A stretch of DNA of 64,000 nt, taken from the NCBI RefSeq assembly GCF_036227325.1, contig NZ_CP109467.1, positions 6,696,001 through 6,760,000 of the forward strand. The letters are read 5' to 3'. Numbering within the stretch: the first letter of the stretch is position 1; each line of letters begins with the position of its first letter. The position numbers were made by a program, and so were the translations under genes. This DNA is from Streptomyces sp. NBC_01465 (GTDB taxonomy: Bacteria; Actinomycetota; Actinomycetes; Streptomycetales; Streptomycetaceae). Shown here piece after piece: positions 9,484-17,181 of this stretch. The notes beneath the pieces were generated by a model. The model had not been told where the DNA came from. It did no database searches and saw only the letters and a list, made by a program, of their open reading frames with translations.

Positions 9484-11007
9484 TCACCTTCCCGCAAGTG
9501 CGGCACGGGCGGCCCGTACGAAACGGGTCCTGCGGGTGGGCGGACGAGGGGCGGCCCGGTCCTGCCACCACCGGGTCAGCGCCTGCCGGGCGGCGGGGTC
9601 GGCGGGCCGCCCCGCGACGAGCAGATGCTCGGCGAAGTCCAGGGCGTCGCGGCGGTAACCACCGGACATCGGGCGGGACTTGGCGTACGAGAGGAAGGCG
9701 TCCCGGTATCCGCTGCCCAGTATCCGGGGCAGCTCGGGGGCGACCTTGGCGACGACGTCGGCGCGCTTGGCGGCCAGGGAGCGGCTCTGCACGCGAAGCC
9801 GCCGGGTGTCGAACCCCTCGGGAGCGGGCGTGCCGGCGACGAGCGCGGACAGCAAGGATGCCTGAGCCAGCGCGACGCCCAGACGCGCGGCGTCGCTCGC
9901 GCCGTGCCCCTCCGGGGCCGGGACAACAGCGCCGTCGGGGCGATCGGCCCGCGCCTCGGTGGCACGAGCTTCGCCGTGCGATGAGGAGTCGGGGCCGGGT
10001 TCGCCGGATCCGCCTCCGGAACCGGGCGTCGTCGGCTCGATCGTGCTCGTGCCGGGCGACCGGTCCAGTACCACTGCGCCGGTGCGGGCGGCCGGGGTGC
10101 CGGGCGCGCACTCAGTGCCGTGCGCCTTGCCGGGCCGCGCGACGGCGCTGGTCCCGACAGACACAGACCCGCGGGACAAGCCTCCAGTCGTCAACACTCC
10201 CCGTATCGCCGCGAGTTCGGCCTCCAGCTCCGCCGCAGGCGGGAAGTCGTCGTCGCGTTCCAGGAGTACGCCCGGCGGGTCCACCCGGGAGCGGAGTTCC
10301 GCCAGGACGTTCAGGACCGGCTCGGTGACCGGGTGGGCGTGGGTGTCGTGCCAGACGCCGTCCTTCTCCACTCCGCCCGCCACGTGGACGTACGCGATCG
10401 CCTCCAGGGGGAGCTCGGCCAGGGCCTTAGCCGGGTCCTCGCCCCTGTTCACGTGGTTCGTGTGGAGGTTGGCCACGTCGATCAGGAGGCGCACCCCCGT
10501 GCGGGCCACCAGCTCCGCCAGGAACTGGCCCTCCGTGAGCTCCTCGTCCGGCCAGGCGATCAGTGCCGCGATGTTCTCCAGCGCGAGCGGTACGGGCAGC
10601 GCGTCCTGCGCGATGCGGACGTTCTCGCACAGCACGTCGAGCGCGTCCCAGGTGCGCGGGACCGGCAGCAGATGGCCGGCCTCCAGCGCGGGCGATGCCG
10701 TCAGCGCGCCTCCCGCCCGTACGAACGCGATGTGTTCCGTGACCAGGGGCGACTGAAGGAACTCCGCCCGCGCCGCCAGGTCCGCCAGGCGGCCCGCGTC
10801 GGGGCGGTCCGCGCCGCCGATCCCCAGCGAGACACCGTGCGGGACGATCGTCACGCCCCGGTCGCGCAGGCGCTGCAGCGAGGCGGGGAGATGGCCGGGG
10901 CAGATGTTCTCCGCCACCACCTCGACCCAGTCCAGGCCGGGCAGCGCCTCCACCGTCTCCGCGATCTCCGGACGCCAGCCGATCCCCGTACCCAGGTGAT
11001 GCCGCAT
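9484..11007 (-). CDS. DUF692 (MNIO) multinuclear iron oxidase fused to a C-terminal helical domain
   Basis: 507 residues; the start at 11007 has an AAGGAGGGGG ribosome site, better than the upstream ATG at 11055. Residues 1-290 form the DUF692 TIM barrel of the MbnB/TglH/ChrH family, with metal-site segments [46 protein letters not shown] and LLERDDDFP. Known members use a multi-iron centre to modify cysteines or asparagines of ribosomal peptides. Residues ~300-400 are a variable Ala/Gly/Pro linker. Residues ~400-507 are a helical domain (SCO6045-type) that resembles the partner (DUF2063-like) proteins of MNIO systems. The Cys-tailed TIGR04222 gene starts 4 bases after the stop. Confidence 0.9.
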   Translation of the reverse strand: MRHHLGTGIGWRPEIAETVEALPGLDWVEVVAENICPGHLPASLQRLRDRGVTIVPHGVSLGIGGADRPDAGRLADLAARAEFLQSPLVTEHIAFVRAGGALTASPALEAGHLLPVPRTWDALDVLCENVRIAQDALPVPLALENIAALIAWPDEELTEGQFLAELVARTGVRLLIDVANLHTNHVNRGEDPAKALAELPLEAIAYVHVAGGVEKDGVWHDTHAHPVTEPVLNVLAELRSRVDPPGVLLERDDDFPPAAELEAELAAIRGVLTTGGLSRGSVSVGTSAVARPGKAHGTECAPGTPAARTGAVVLDRSPGTSTIEPTTPGSGGGSGEPGPDSSSHGEARATEARADRPDGAVVPAPEGHGASDAARLGVALAQASLLSALVAGTPAPEGFDTRRLRVQSRSLAAKRADVVAKVAPELPRILGSGYRDAFLSYAKSRPMSGGYRRDALDFAEHLLVAGRPADPAARQALTRWWQDRAAPRPPTRRTRFVRAARAALAGR

Positions 11008-11047
11008 CGTTTCCCCCTCCTTCACACCCACCCGCGTTGTGCGTGCA

Positions 11048-11061
11048 GGGGTCATGACCCC
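11048..11061. promoter_or_regulatory. Perfect 14-bp palindrome upstream of the DUF692 gene
   Basis: ggggtcatgacccc is fully self-complementary and sits 41 bases upstream of the DUF692 start in the 95-base gap to the PTH2 gene. Its place fits an operator or activator site for the DUF692-TIGR04222 group. No cognate regulator gene is adjacent. Confidence 0.4.
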
Positions 11062-11102
11062 CTCAGACGGAGGCGAACCCTGCCGGAGAGACGTTCAGAG
11101 CT

Positions 11103-11813
11103 TCATTTGAGGTTCCGCAGCGCGGGATGGTCGGAGACGACCGTGCAGGATCCCGGCGCGATTTCCGTGAAGCCCGCATCCCTGACCACCGGCAGCCCGC
11201 TCTCCGTGAGCTCCTTCCACTGCACCGCCGCGGCCGTACGCACCGACAGTGGGAAGCCCGCCGCCCGCCACTCCTCGCGCTCCGCCGCCGACAGCTCCCA
11301 CCACGCCAGCTGCGCCCCGTGTCCGGCCTGCGCCATCGCCTTGCCCGCCGACATCTCGACGTCCGGGCTCATCCAGAGGACGGGCGCGGTGAGGTCGGGC
11401 GCCGCAGGCTCCTCGGGGTCGTCCAGGTCCGTCCCGCTGACCTGCAGCTTCGCCAGCTCCTTCGGCCAGCCGTCCAGCGGCACCGGCGGGAAGACCCGTA
11501 CCTCCGCGGCCTTGCCCGTCACCGTGATCCCCGGCAGCGCGCACGCCTTGCGCCACTCCGCGCCGCGCGCACGCCGCACCACCTTGCGGATCCGGGCGTC
11601 CTGCCAGTCCCGCATGACGTCCGCCCACTCCCCGTCGCCCAGCGACCGCTCGTCGGAGAGGATCACCAGGACGGCCCGCGCCGCCGTCTCCAAGGCGTCG
11701 GTACGGGCGGGGGGTTCGGCCTTCTCGATGTGGACCACGAGGGGGAGGACGAACTGCGGGGCCTCGTCGCGCGACGTCGGCTCCACCACAAAAGGACTGT
11801 CGTTGCTGCTCAC
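11103..11813 (-). CDS. PTH2-family peptidyl-tRNA hydrolase-like protein
   Basis: 236 residues from the GTG at 11813; the longer open frame upstream is antisense to the AIM24 gene. The C-terminal half holds the PTH2 fold: MSPDVEMSAGKAMAQAGHGAQLAWWEL matches the PTH2 signature (Met-Ser-x-GK-x-x-AQ-x-x-H), followed by VQWKELTESGLPVVRDAGFTEI and the terminal Val-Val-Ser. The N-terminal half is an actinobacterial extension of alpha/beta type. PTH2 enzymes release peptides from stalled peptidyl-tRNA, but whether this two-part form does so has not been shown as far as I know. There is no clear ribosome site. The gene is divergent from the AIM24 gene. Confidence 0.8.
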   Translation of the reverse strand: MSSNDSPFVVEPTSRDEAPQFVLPLVVHIEKAEPPARTDALETAARAVLVILSDERSLGDGEWADVMRDWQDARIRKVVRRARGAEWRKACALPGITVTGKAAEVRVFPPVPLDGWPKELAKLQVSGTDLDDPEEPAAPDLTAPVLWMSPDVEMSAGKAMAQAGHGAQLAWWELSAAEREEWRAAGFPLSVRTAAAVQWKELTESGLPVVRDAGFTEIAPGSCTVVSDHPALRNLK

Positions 11814-11885
11814 GCGTACCAGTTTGCCAGCCCGTCCTGCGCACCTTCTTGGCGGAGGCAGTCCCTCCGGGCGAGGATGCTCCGC

Positions 11886-12563
11886 ATGAAGAGCGATCTT
11901 TTCTCCACGGACAACATGGCGCAGCCGGCCGTCGCCCCCGGCATGACCCTGCAGAACGCCAAATCGATCAAGTACGCGATCAATGGCGACATGCTCGCCC
12001 GCCAGGGCTCGATGATCGCCTACCGCGGAAATCTGCAGTTCGAGCGGAAGGGCCAGGGGATAGGCGGCATGCTCAAGCGCGCCGTCACCGGCGAGGGCCT
12101 GCCGCTGATGGCGGTCACCGGACAGGGCGAGGCCTGGTTCGCGCAGGAGGCCGCGAACTGCTTCATCGTCGACGTCGAGCAGGGCGACGCGCTCACCATC
12201 AACGGCCGCAACGTCCTGTGCTTCGACTCCACGCTCTCGTACGAGATCAAGACCGTGAAGGGCTCGGGCATCGCGGGCGGCGGCCTCTTCAACAGCGTCT
12301 TCACGGGCCACGGCAAGCTCGGCCTGATCTGCGAGGGCAACCCCATCGTCATCCCCGTCTCGCCCCAGGCCCCGGTGTACGTCGACACCGACGCCGTGGT
12401 CGGCTGGTCCGCGCACCTCAGCACCTCCCTGCACCGCTCGCAGTCCATCGGCTCGATGATCCGCGGCGGCTCGGGCGAAGCCGTCCAGCTGATGCTGCAG
12501 GGCGAGGGATTCGTGATCGTACGGCCGAGCGAGGCCACCCCGCAGAAGGCCCAACAGCACTGA
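11886..12563 (+). CDS. AIM24 family protein
   Basis: 225 residues, start at 11886 with a GAGG element nine bases upstream (an ATG at 11877 is also in frame). The protein is a beta-rich AIM24/TIGR00266 fold: MLARQGSMIAYRGNLQFERKG near residues 35-55, LMAVTGQGEAWFA near 78, the FIVDVEQGDALTI strand pair, GSGIAGGGLF, and a C-terminal GEAVQLMLQGEGFVIVRPSE. Yeast AIM24 is a mitochondrial inner-membrane organiser; bacterial members have no firm function. It overlaps the next ABC ATPase gene by 4 bases, so the two are probably translationally coupled. Confidence 0.9.
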   Translation: MKSDLFSTDNMAQPAVAPGMTLQNAKSIKYAINGDMLARQGSMIAYRGNLQFERKGQGIGGMLKRAVTGEGLPLMAVTGQGEAWFAQEAANCFIVDVEQGDALTINGRNVLCFDSTLSYEIKTVKGSGIAGGGLFNSVFTGHGKLGLICEGNPIVIPVSPQAPVYVDTDAVVGWSAHLSTSLHRSQSIGSMIRGGSGEAVQLMLQGEGFVIVRPSEATPQKAQQH

Positions 12564-13393
12564 AACTGAACGGAGTCGGCCGTCGGTACGGCCTCGGCGG
12601 GCCCTGGGTGCTGCGCGGGGTGGATCTTGATCTGCCCCCGCACGCCGTCGTACGCGTCGAAGGGGTCAACGGCAGCGGCAAGTCGACGCTGCTGCGGCTG
12701 CTCGCCGGGATCGACACCCCGACGGAGGGGTCCGTCACCGGCCGCCCGCGCACCGCGTACGTCCCCGAACGCTTCCCCGCCGCCCTGCCGTTCACGGCGC
12801 GCGCCTATCTGGTCCACCTCGGCCGGATCCACGGCCTGGGCCGGGCCGCCGCACAGGCCGGGGCCGCCGAATGGCTGGAGCGGTTCGGGATCACGGAGTA
12901 CGCCCGTACGCCGCTCAGCCGCCTCTCCAAGGGCACCAGCCAGAAGATTGCCGTGGCCCAAGCCCTCCTCGCCGCACCGGAGTTGCTGATCCTGGACGAG
13001 GCCTGGACCGGCCTGGACACCGCAGCCCGCGACACCCTCGACGGCGCGGTCGCCGAGCGCGTCGCCGCGGGCGCCACCGCCGTCTTCGTCGACCACGACC
13101 CGCGCCGCCTCGCGGACGCCGTCGACGTGGGCCACCGGGTGGAGGGCAGCGCGCTGGTGCCGGTCGCGGTCGTACGGGAGGAGACGGCCGGACCTCGGGT
13201 CCGGGTCGAGGCCTCGGGCCCGCCCGGTGCCGTACTTCCGACGCATCTGCCGGGGGCGCCCGTGTGCGAGCAGGGTCCCGATGCCGCCACCCTGACCGTC
13301 GCCGCCGTCCACTCCGACGCCCTGCTGCGGGCGCTGCTCGCCGCGCGCTGGCACATTCGCGGACTGACCCACCAGGTGCACGAGGACCGATGA
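12560..13393 (+). CDS. ABC transporter ATP-binding protein
   Basis: 277 residues if translation begins at the CTG at 12560, which overlaps the AIM24 stop in a CTGA arrangement. No ATG or GTG lies before the first conserved strand (KLNGVGRRYG), so a CTG start or a start inside the AIM24 frame must be used. The domain has Walker A (GVNGSGKSTLLRLLAG, ~residues 34-49), a short ABC signature (LSKGTSQKIAVAQALL), Walker B (LLILDEAWTG) and the switch His (FVDHDPR). The C-terminal ~70 residues are an extension seen in some efflux ATPases. It partners with the membrane protein that follows with an ATGA overlap. Substrate unknown. Confidence 0.85.
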   Translation: MKLNGVGRRYGLGGPWVLRGVDLDLPPHAVVRVEGVNGSGKSTLLRLLAGIDTPTEGSVTGRPRTAYVPERFPAALPFTARAYLVHLGRIHGLGRAAAQAGAAEWLERFGITEYARTPLSRLSKGTSQKIAVAQALLAAPELLILDEAWTGLDTAARDTLDGAVAERVAAGATAVFVDHDPRRLADAVDVGHRVEGSALVPVAVVREETAGPRVRVEASGPPGAVLPTHLPGAPVCEQGPDAATLTVAAVHSDALLRALLAARWHIRGLTHQVHEDR

Positions 13394-14058
13394 CCGCACT
13401 GCTCCGCTACCAGACCGAGCTGCTCCTGCGCTCCCAGCGCTGGCTCCCGCCCGTCCTCCTGTACGGGATCTTCCTCGCGGTCGGCGCCCAGGGCGGCGAC
13501 CCGGTGCTCGACTCCCTCGGCGTCGCGGCCGCGGCCCTGCTCCCGGTCACCGCCTGGCTGGTCCGCATCTGCGCCACCCAGGAACCCCCTGCCGCCCGGC
13601 ACTGCGCGGCGGCCGCGACCAGCCCCGCCCGGGTCCATCTCTCCTGCCTGGGCGCGGCGTCGGTCTGCGCGGCCGTGCTCGCGGTGGCGGGGACCGCGGT
13701 GATCACCGCGATGAGCGACCCGTCGAGCACCGACCATCAGACGGCCGTACCGCGACTCTCCGCGGCCGCCGCCGGACTCCTCGCCGCCCTGGTGTGCGCC
13801 CTCGTCGGCGCCGCCGTGGGCGCCCTCTGCACCTGGCCGGTGCTGCGCTCCACCGGCTGGTCGGTCACGGCCACCGCGCTGGCCGCGCTGCTGGTCCTGG
13901 TGACGACAGGATCACCGGCCCATACCGCGGTGTACGGCCTGGTCAGCGGCTCGCGGACCGGCACCGTGCACATCCCGCTGCTGCCCCTGGCCGCGTCCGC
14001 GGCGATCGCGGCCGCAGCTGCGGCGGTGGTCTGCCGGCTCACCTCCCGGCGCGGCTGA
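13390..14058 (+). CDS. ABC transporter membrane subunit, small hydrophobic permease
   Basis: 222 residues with about six predicted membrane helices (residues ~20-40, 45-62, 80-105, 125-150, 160-180, 198-216). Its ATG overlaps the stop of the ATPase gene by 4 bases, so it is the natural membrane partner of that ATPase. It does not resemble the large ABC2 permeases in any motif I recognise; the assignment rests on context and hydrophobicity. The substrate is unknown. Confidence 0.75.
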   Translation: MTALLRYQTELLLRSQRWLPPVLLYGIFLAVGAQGGDPVLDSLGVAAAALLPVTAWLVRICATQEPPAARHCAAAATSPARVHLSCLGAASVCAAVLAVAGTAVITAMSDPSSTDHQTAVPRLSAAAAGLLAALVCALVGAAVGALCTWPVLRSTGWSVTATALAALLVLVTTGSPAHTAVYGLVSGSRTGTVHIPLLPLAASAAIAAAAAAVVCRLTSRRG

Positions 14059-14072
14059 CTACTCTCGTCCGT

Positions 14073-14222
14073 ATGAAGGAGACCGAACCGAAAGCAGCAG
14101 TGGCGACGGCGGAGTGCGTGCTGTGCCGCAAGCCGACCGAGTACCCGGAGTCGACCCGCGGCATCACGCTCTGCCCCGTCTGCGAGTGGCAGGAAGCCCA
14201 GCGCACGGCCTGTTCCGGCTAG
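14073..14222 (+). CDS. Small zinc-ribbon-like protein, 49 residues
   Basis: A 49-residue cytoplasmic protein with two CxxC knuckles (CVLCRKP and CPVCEW, 20 residues apart), as expected for a one-zinc ribbon. It begins at the ATG at 14073, 14 bases after the permease stop. The short length and fixed cysteine spacing make it a real gene and not a shadow: homologues of this form are common in Streptomyces. No partner is known. Its stop overlaps the convergent deacetylase stop by 3 bases. Confidence 0.8.
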   Translation: MKETEPKAAVATAECVLCRKPTEYPESTRGITLCPVCEWQEAQRTACSG

Positions 14223-15088
14223 CTCGCGCCCATCAGGTCCGAGACCTTCACGAACCGGTAGCCGCGGGCGCGCAGTTCGGGCACGATCCGCCGTACGGCC
14301 GAGTCCGTGGCGGGCGCGGCGCTCTCGGTGCAGTGCATGACCACCAGCGAGCCGGGCCGCACCCCCGACAGCACCTGCTCGGCCACCGCGTCGGAGTCCT
14401 GCGCGAAGGGGTCGCCGCTGACCACGTCCCACTGCACCGCCGTCATGCCCAGCGGAGCCAGTGCGCGCAGGGCCGCGCTGTTGTAACAGCCCCCGGGGAA
14501 GCGGAAGTAGGGGACCGTGTGTCTCACCCCCGCCCTGCGGAAGGCAGCTGTCGCCCGCGCCGCGTCGGAGCGCATCGAGTCGGCGCCGAGCTCGGGCAGT
14601 CCGTAGCAGGGGGACGTGAAGGCGTAGTGGCTGTAGGAGTGGTTGGCGACCTCGAAGAGCGGGTCGGCCCCGATCGAGCGGGCCTCGGCCGGGTACTCGT
14701 CGGCCCAGCGGCCCGTCATGAAGACCGTCGCCGGGACCTTCAGTCGCCGTAGATCGGCGATGAGCCGCGGATTGTCGAAGTGCTCGCCCGCGGCCGCCCT
14801 CGGCCCCTCGCTCGCGGTCATGTCCGCGTCGAAGCTCAGCGCGACGATCTTGCCGCGGGTGCGGGAGCCGTGCGAGAAGACGGGGGTCAGTCCGCCGGGC
14901 CCCGGCGCCATCGTCGGCGGCTTCGACGGGGTGGGCGAGGCGGCGGGCGAGGGGGAGTGGCGGTGCGGCGCGGGAGAGGCTGCCGGTGCGGGCCTGCCGG
15001 TGCGGGACTGCGGGGCGGCGGTTCCGCAGCCGGTGAGGAGGGCCCCGAGGGCGGCGGCGGCCGTCAGCCGCCGGGCGAGTGTGATCAC
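14219..15088 (-). CDS. Polysaccharide deacetylase (CE4/NodB) lipoprotein
   Basis: 289 residues from the GTG at 15088, which gives a compact lipoprotein signal (LTAAAALGALLTGC); a GTG at 15127 would add 13 residues and fit less well. A Pro/Ser/Thr linker to about residue 80 precedes the NodB domain. Motif 1 is SFDADMTA in place of the common TFDDG, motif 2 is NHSYSH with the two metal-binding histidines, and the RFPGGCYN and WDVVSGDP segments supply the later motifs; VVMHCTESAA carries the last His. The family removes acetyl groups from peptidoglycan or other glycans at the cell surface. Convergent with the zinc-ribbon gene. Confidence 0.88.
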   Translation of the reverse strand: MITLARRLTAAAALGALLTGCGTAAPQSRTGRPAPAASPAPHRHSPSPAASPTPSKPPTMAPGPGGLTPVFSHGSRTRGKIVALSFDADMTASEGPRAAAGEHFDNPRLIADLRRLKVPATVFMTGRWADEYPAEARSIGADPLFEVANHSYSHYAFTSPCYGLPELGADSMRSDAARATAAFRRAGVRHTVPYFRFPGGCYNSAALRALAPLGMTAVQWDVVSGDPFAQDSDAVAEQVLSGVRPGSLVVMHCTESAAPATDSAVRRIVPELRARGYRFVKVSDLMGAS

Positions 15089-15180
15089 GGACGGAACGTA
15101 TCCGAGCGACGGGCAGGAACCGTGCACCCCGGTCTAGGCTATTGTCGTAAATGCGGCATTTGTGAACCCGAAAGGGAGCC

Positions 15181-16290
15181 ATGGAAACCGATGCACTGAC
15201 CTCGGCGCTGCTGCAGGAACTGCGCGCGCCCCAGCCGTATCCGGTCGTCTCGCTGAGCATGCCGACCCACCGCCGCGAGCCCGACAACGCCCAGGACGGT
15301 GTACGGCTGCGCAATCTGGTCGCGGAGGCCGTGCACCGCCTGGAGGCCGACGAGTCCGTGCCGCGCAAGGCGCGCATCGACATCAAGGCGCAGCTGGACC
15401 GGGCCGTCGCCGACCTGGACCTGAGTCACGCCCACGACGGTCTGGTCGTCTTCGTACGCCCCGACGAGTACCAACTCTGGTCGCTGCCGCGGTCGGTGCC
15501 CGAGCGCATCGTGCTCAGCGACACCTACCTCACCCGCAACCTGGTCGCCGCGAAGGCGCAGTCCAGGCCGTACTGGGTGCTGGCCGTCGCGGCCGACCGC
15601 GCGACGCTGTGGGACGGCTCGGGCGAGAGTCTGCGCGAGCACACCGGGGACGGTTTCCCCCTGGAGCCCGAGGAGATCCAGACGGACGTGCAGCGCGAGG
15701 AGCGCCAGGGCGACACCCCCAGCACGTACCGGGACGAGACGACGAAGCAGTACCTGCGCAGCGTCGACGCCGCACTGGGCGCCGTGACCGCCGCGCATCC
15801 GCGCCCCGTGTACGTCGTCGGCCTGGCCCCCGCCCTCGGCGCGCTCGAAGAGGCGGGCGGCGCGGCCCGCAAGGTCGCGGGCAAGCTGCTCAAGGGCGGC
15901 CTCACCAACGGCCCCGCCCAGGAGCTGCACGCCCAACTGGCGCCCCTGGTCGCCGAGTTCGAGCAGAAGTCGGCCGCCGAGGTCGCGCGTCGGCTGGACG
16001 AGGCGAGAGGCCGGCGCACCTTCGCCGCCGGGCTCGACGAGGTGTGGGAAGCGGTCCGCGAGGGACGTGCGGCGCTGGTCGCCGTCGAGGACAACTACCA
16101 GGAGGAGGTCCGGCTCGAGGACGGCCACCTGGCGCCCGCCGGCACCGGTCAGGACGGCGACCACGAGGTCCGCGAGGACATCGTCGACGAACTGGTCGAG
16201 GCGGCCCTGGACAGCGGCGCCGAAGTCGTCTTCCTCCCCGACGACGCGCTCGCCGCCCACGGCCGCATCGCCGCCGACCTGCGCTACTGA
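15181..16290 (+). CDS. baeRF3-type archaeo-eukaryotic release factor-like protein
   Basis: 369 residues matching the bacterial archaeo-eukaryotic release factor family 3 in layout: an N-terminal domain (YPVVSLSMPTHRREPDNAQDGVRLRNLV), a central strand-rich block (YWVLAVAADRATLWDG), a middle helical region (TYRDETTKQYLRSVDAAL) and a C-terminal L7Ae/eRF1-3-like fold ending AEVVFLPDDALAAHGRIAADLRY. The family is thought to act on ribosomes or stalled translation, by analogy with eRF1/Pelota; no catalytic GGQ loop is seen. An AGGGAG ribosome site lies just before the ATG. It converges with the PPK2 gene with only one base between stops. Confidence 0.75.
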   Translation: METDALTSALLQELRAPQPYPVVSLSMPTHRREPDNAQDGVRLRNLVAEAVHRLEADESVPRKARIDIKAQLDRAVADLDLSHAHDGLVVFVRPDEYQLWSLPRSVPERIVLSDTYLTRNLVAAKAQSRPYWVLAVAADRATLWDGSGESLREHTGDGFPLEPEEIQTDVQREERQGDTPSTYRDETTKQYLRSVDAALGAVTAAHPRPVYVVGLAPALGALEEAGGAARKVAGKLLKGGLTNGPAQELHAQLAPLVAEFEQKSAAEVARRLDEARGRRTFAAGLDEVWEAVREGRAALVAVEDNYQEEVRLEDGHLAPAGTGQDGDHEVREDIVDELVEAALDSGAEVVFLPDDALAAHGRIAADLRY

Positions 16291-16291
16291 C

Positions 16292-17158
16292 CTATCCGGC
16301 CAGCAGCTGCTTGCGGCACTGGGCGACGTCGAAATCGGCCTTCGGATACTGCGGATCGAGCGCCTCGAGGTGCTCGAGCAGCAGCTTGCTGATCGCCCAG
16401 TTCCGGTACCACTTGCGGTCCGAGGGCACCAGGAACCAGGGCGCGGCGTCCGTGGAGCACCGCTCCAGGGCGATCTCGTACGCCTCCTGGTAGGCGGGCC
16501 ACAGGGCCCGTTCCTCGATGTCGCCCGGATTGAACTTCCAGTGCTTGTCCGGGTTGTCGAGCCGCTCCAGGAGGCGTCGCTGCTGCTGCTCGTAACTGAT
16601 GTGCAGGAAGATCTTGACGACGGTCACGCCGTCCTCGGCGAGGGACTGCTCGAAGCGGTTTATCTGCCCGTACCTGCGCCCCAGTTGGCTGCGCGGCACC
16701 AGCTCGCGCACCCGGGCGATGAGGACGTCCTCGTAGTGCGAGCGGTCGAAGATCCCGATCTCGCCCGGCTGCGGGAGCGACTTGATGATCCGCCACAGGA
16801 ACGGGTGGTTGAGCTCCTCCTGCGTCGGCTTCTTGAAGGCCTTGATCCGGCAGCCCGACGGATTGAAGAGGCCGATGACGTGCTTGACGACACCGCCCTT
16901 GCCGCTGGTGTCCATGCCCTGGAGCACCAGCAGCACGCGCCGCCGGTCGCCGCCCGTGGAGGCCGCGTACAGGCGCTCCTGGAGATCGGCGAGACGTTCA
17001 CCCATCAGGGTGGTCTCGGCGAGGCCGTCGGCCTTCTTCTTCGGGCCCGCGGGGAGGGCCTCCGGATCGTACGAGGAGAGATCGACCTCCCCGCCGGGCG
17101 GGATGCGCAGCAGCTCGCGCAGGGGGACGTCTTTCTTCTTGGAACCCTTCTTGGCCAC
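16292..17158 (-). CDS. ppk2: Polyphosphate kinase 2 (PPK2) family phosphotransferase
   Basis: 288 residues. The P-loop is GMDTSGKGG (~residues 80-88), Walker B/lid motifs are FDRSHYEDVL and the basic RRRLLERLDNPDKHWKF lid, and the C-terminus holds WFLVPSDRKWYRNWAIS with the arginine and lysine that contact polyphosphate. PPK2 enzymes move phosphate between polyphosphate and nucleotides; the one-domain size fits class I or class III (AMP/ADP phosphorylating). The N-terminus is Lys-rich (MAKKGSKKKD). A secreted PhoX-type phosphatase gene lies directly upstream on the same strand, hinting at a joint role in phosphate economy. Confidence 0.92.
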   Translation of the reverse strand: MAKKGSKKKDVPLRELLRIPPGGEVDLSSYDPEALPAGPKKKADGLAETTLMGERLADLQERLYAASTGGDRRRVLLVLQGMDTSGKGGVVKHVIGLFNPSGCRIKAFKKPTQEELNHPFLWRIIKSLPQPGEIGIFDRSHYEDVLIARVRELVPRSQLGRRYGQINRFEQSLAEDGVTVVKIFLHISYEQQQRRLLERLDNPDKHWKFNPGDIEERALWPAYQEAYEIALERCSTDAAPWFLVPSDRKWYRNWAISKLLLEHLEALDPQYPKADFDVAQCRKQLLAG

Positions 17159-17181
17159 TGCGCATCCCTTTCAGCCGACGG

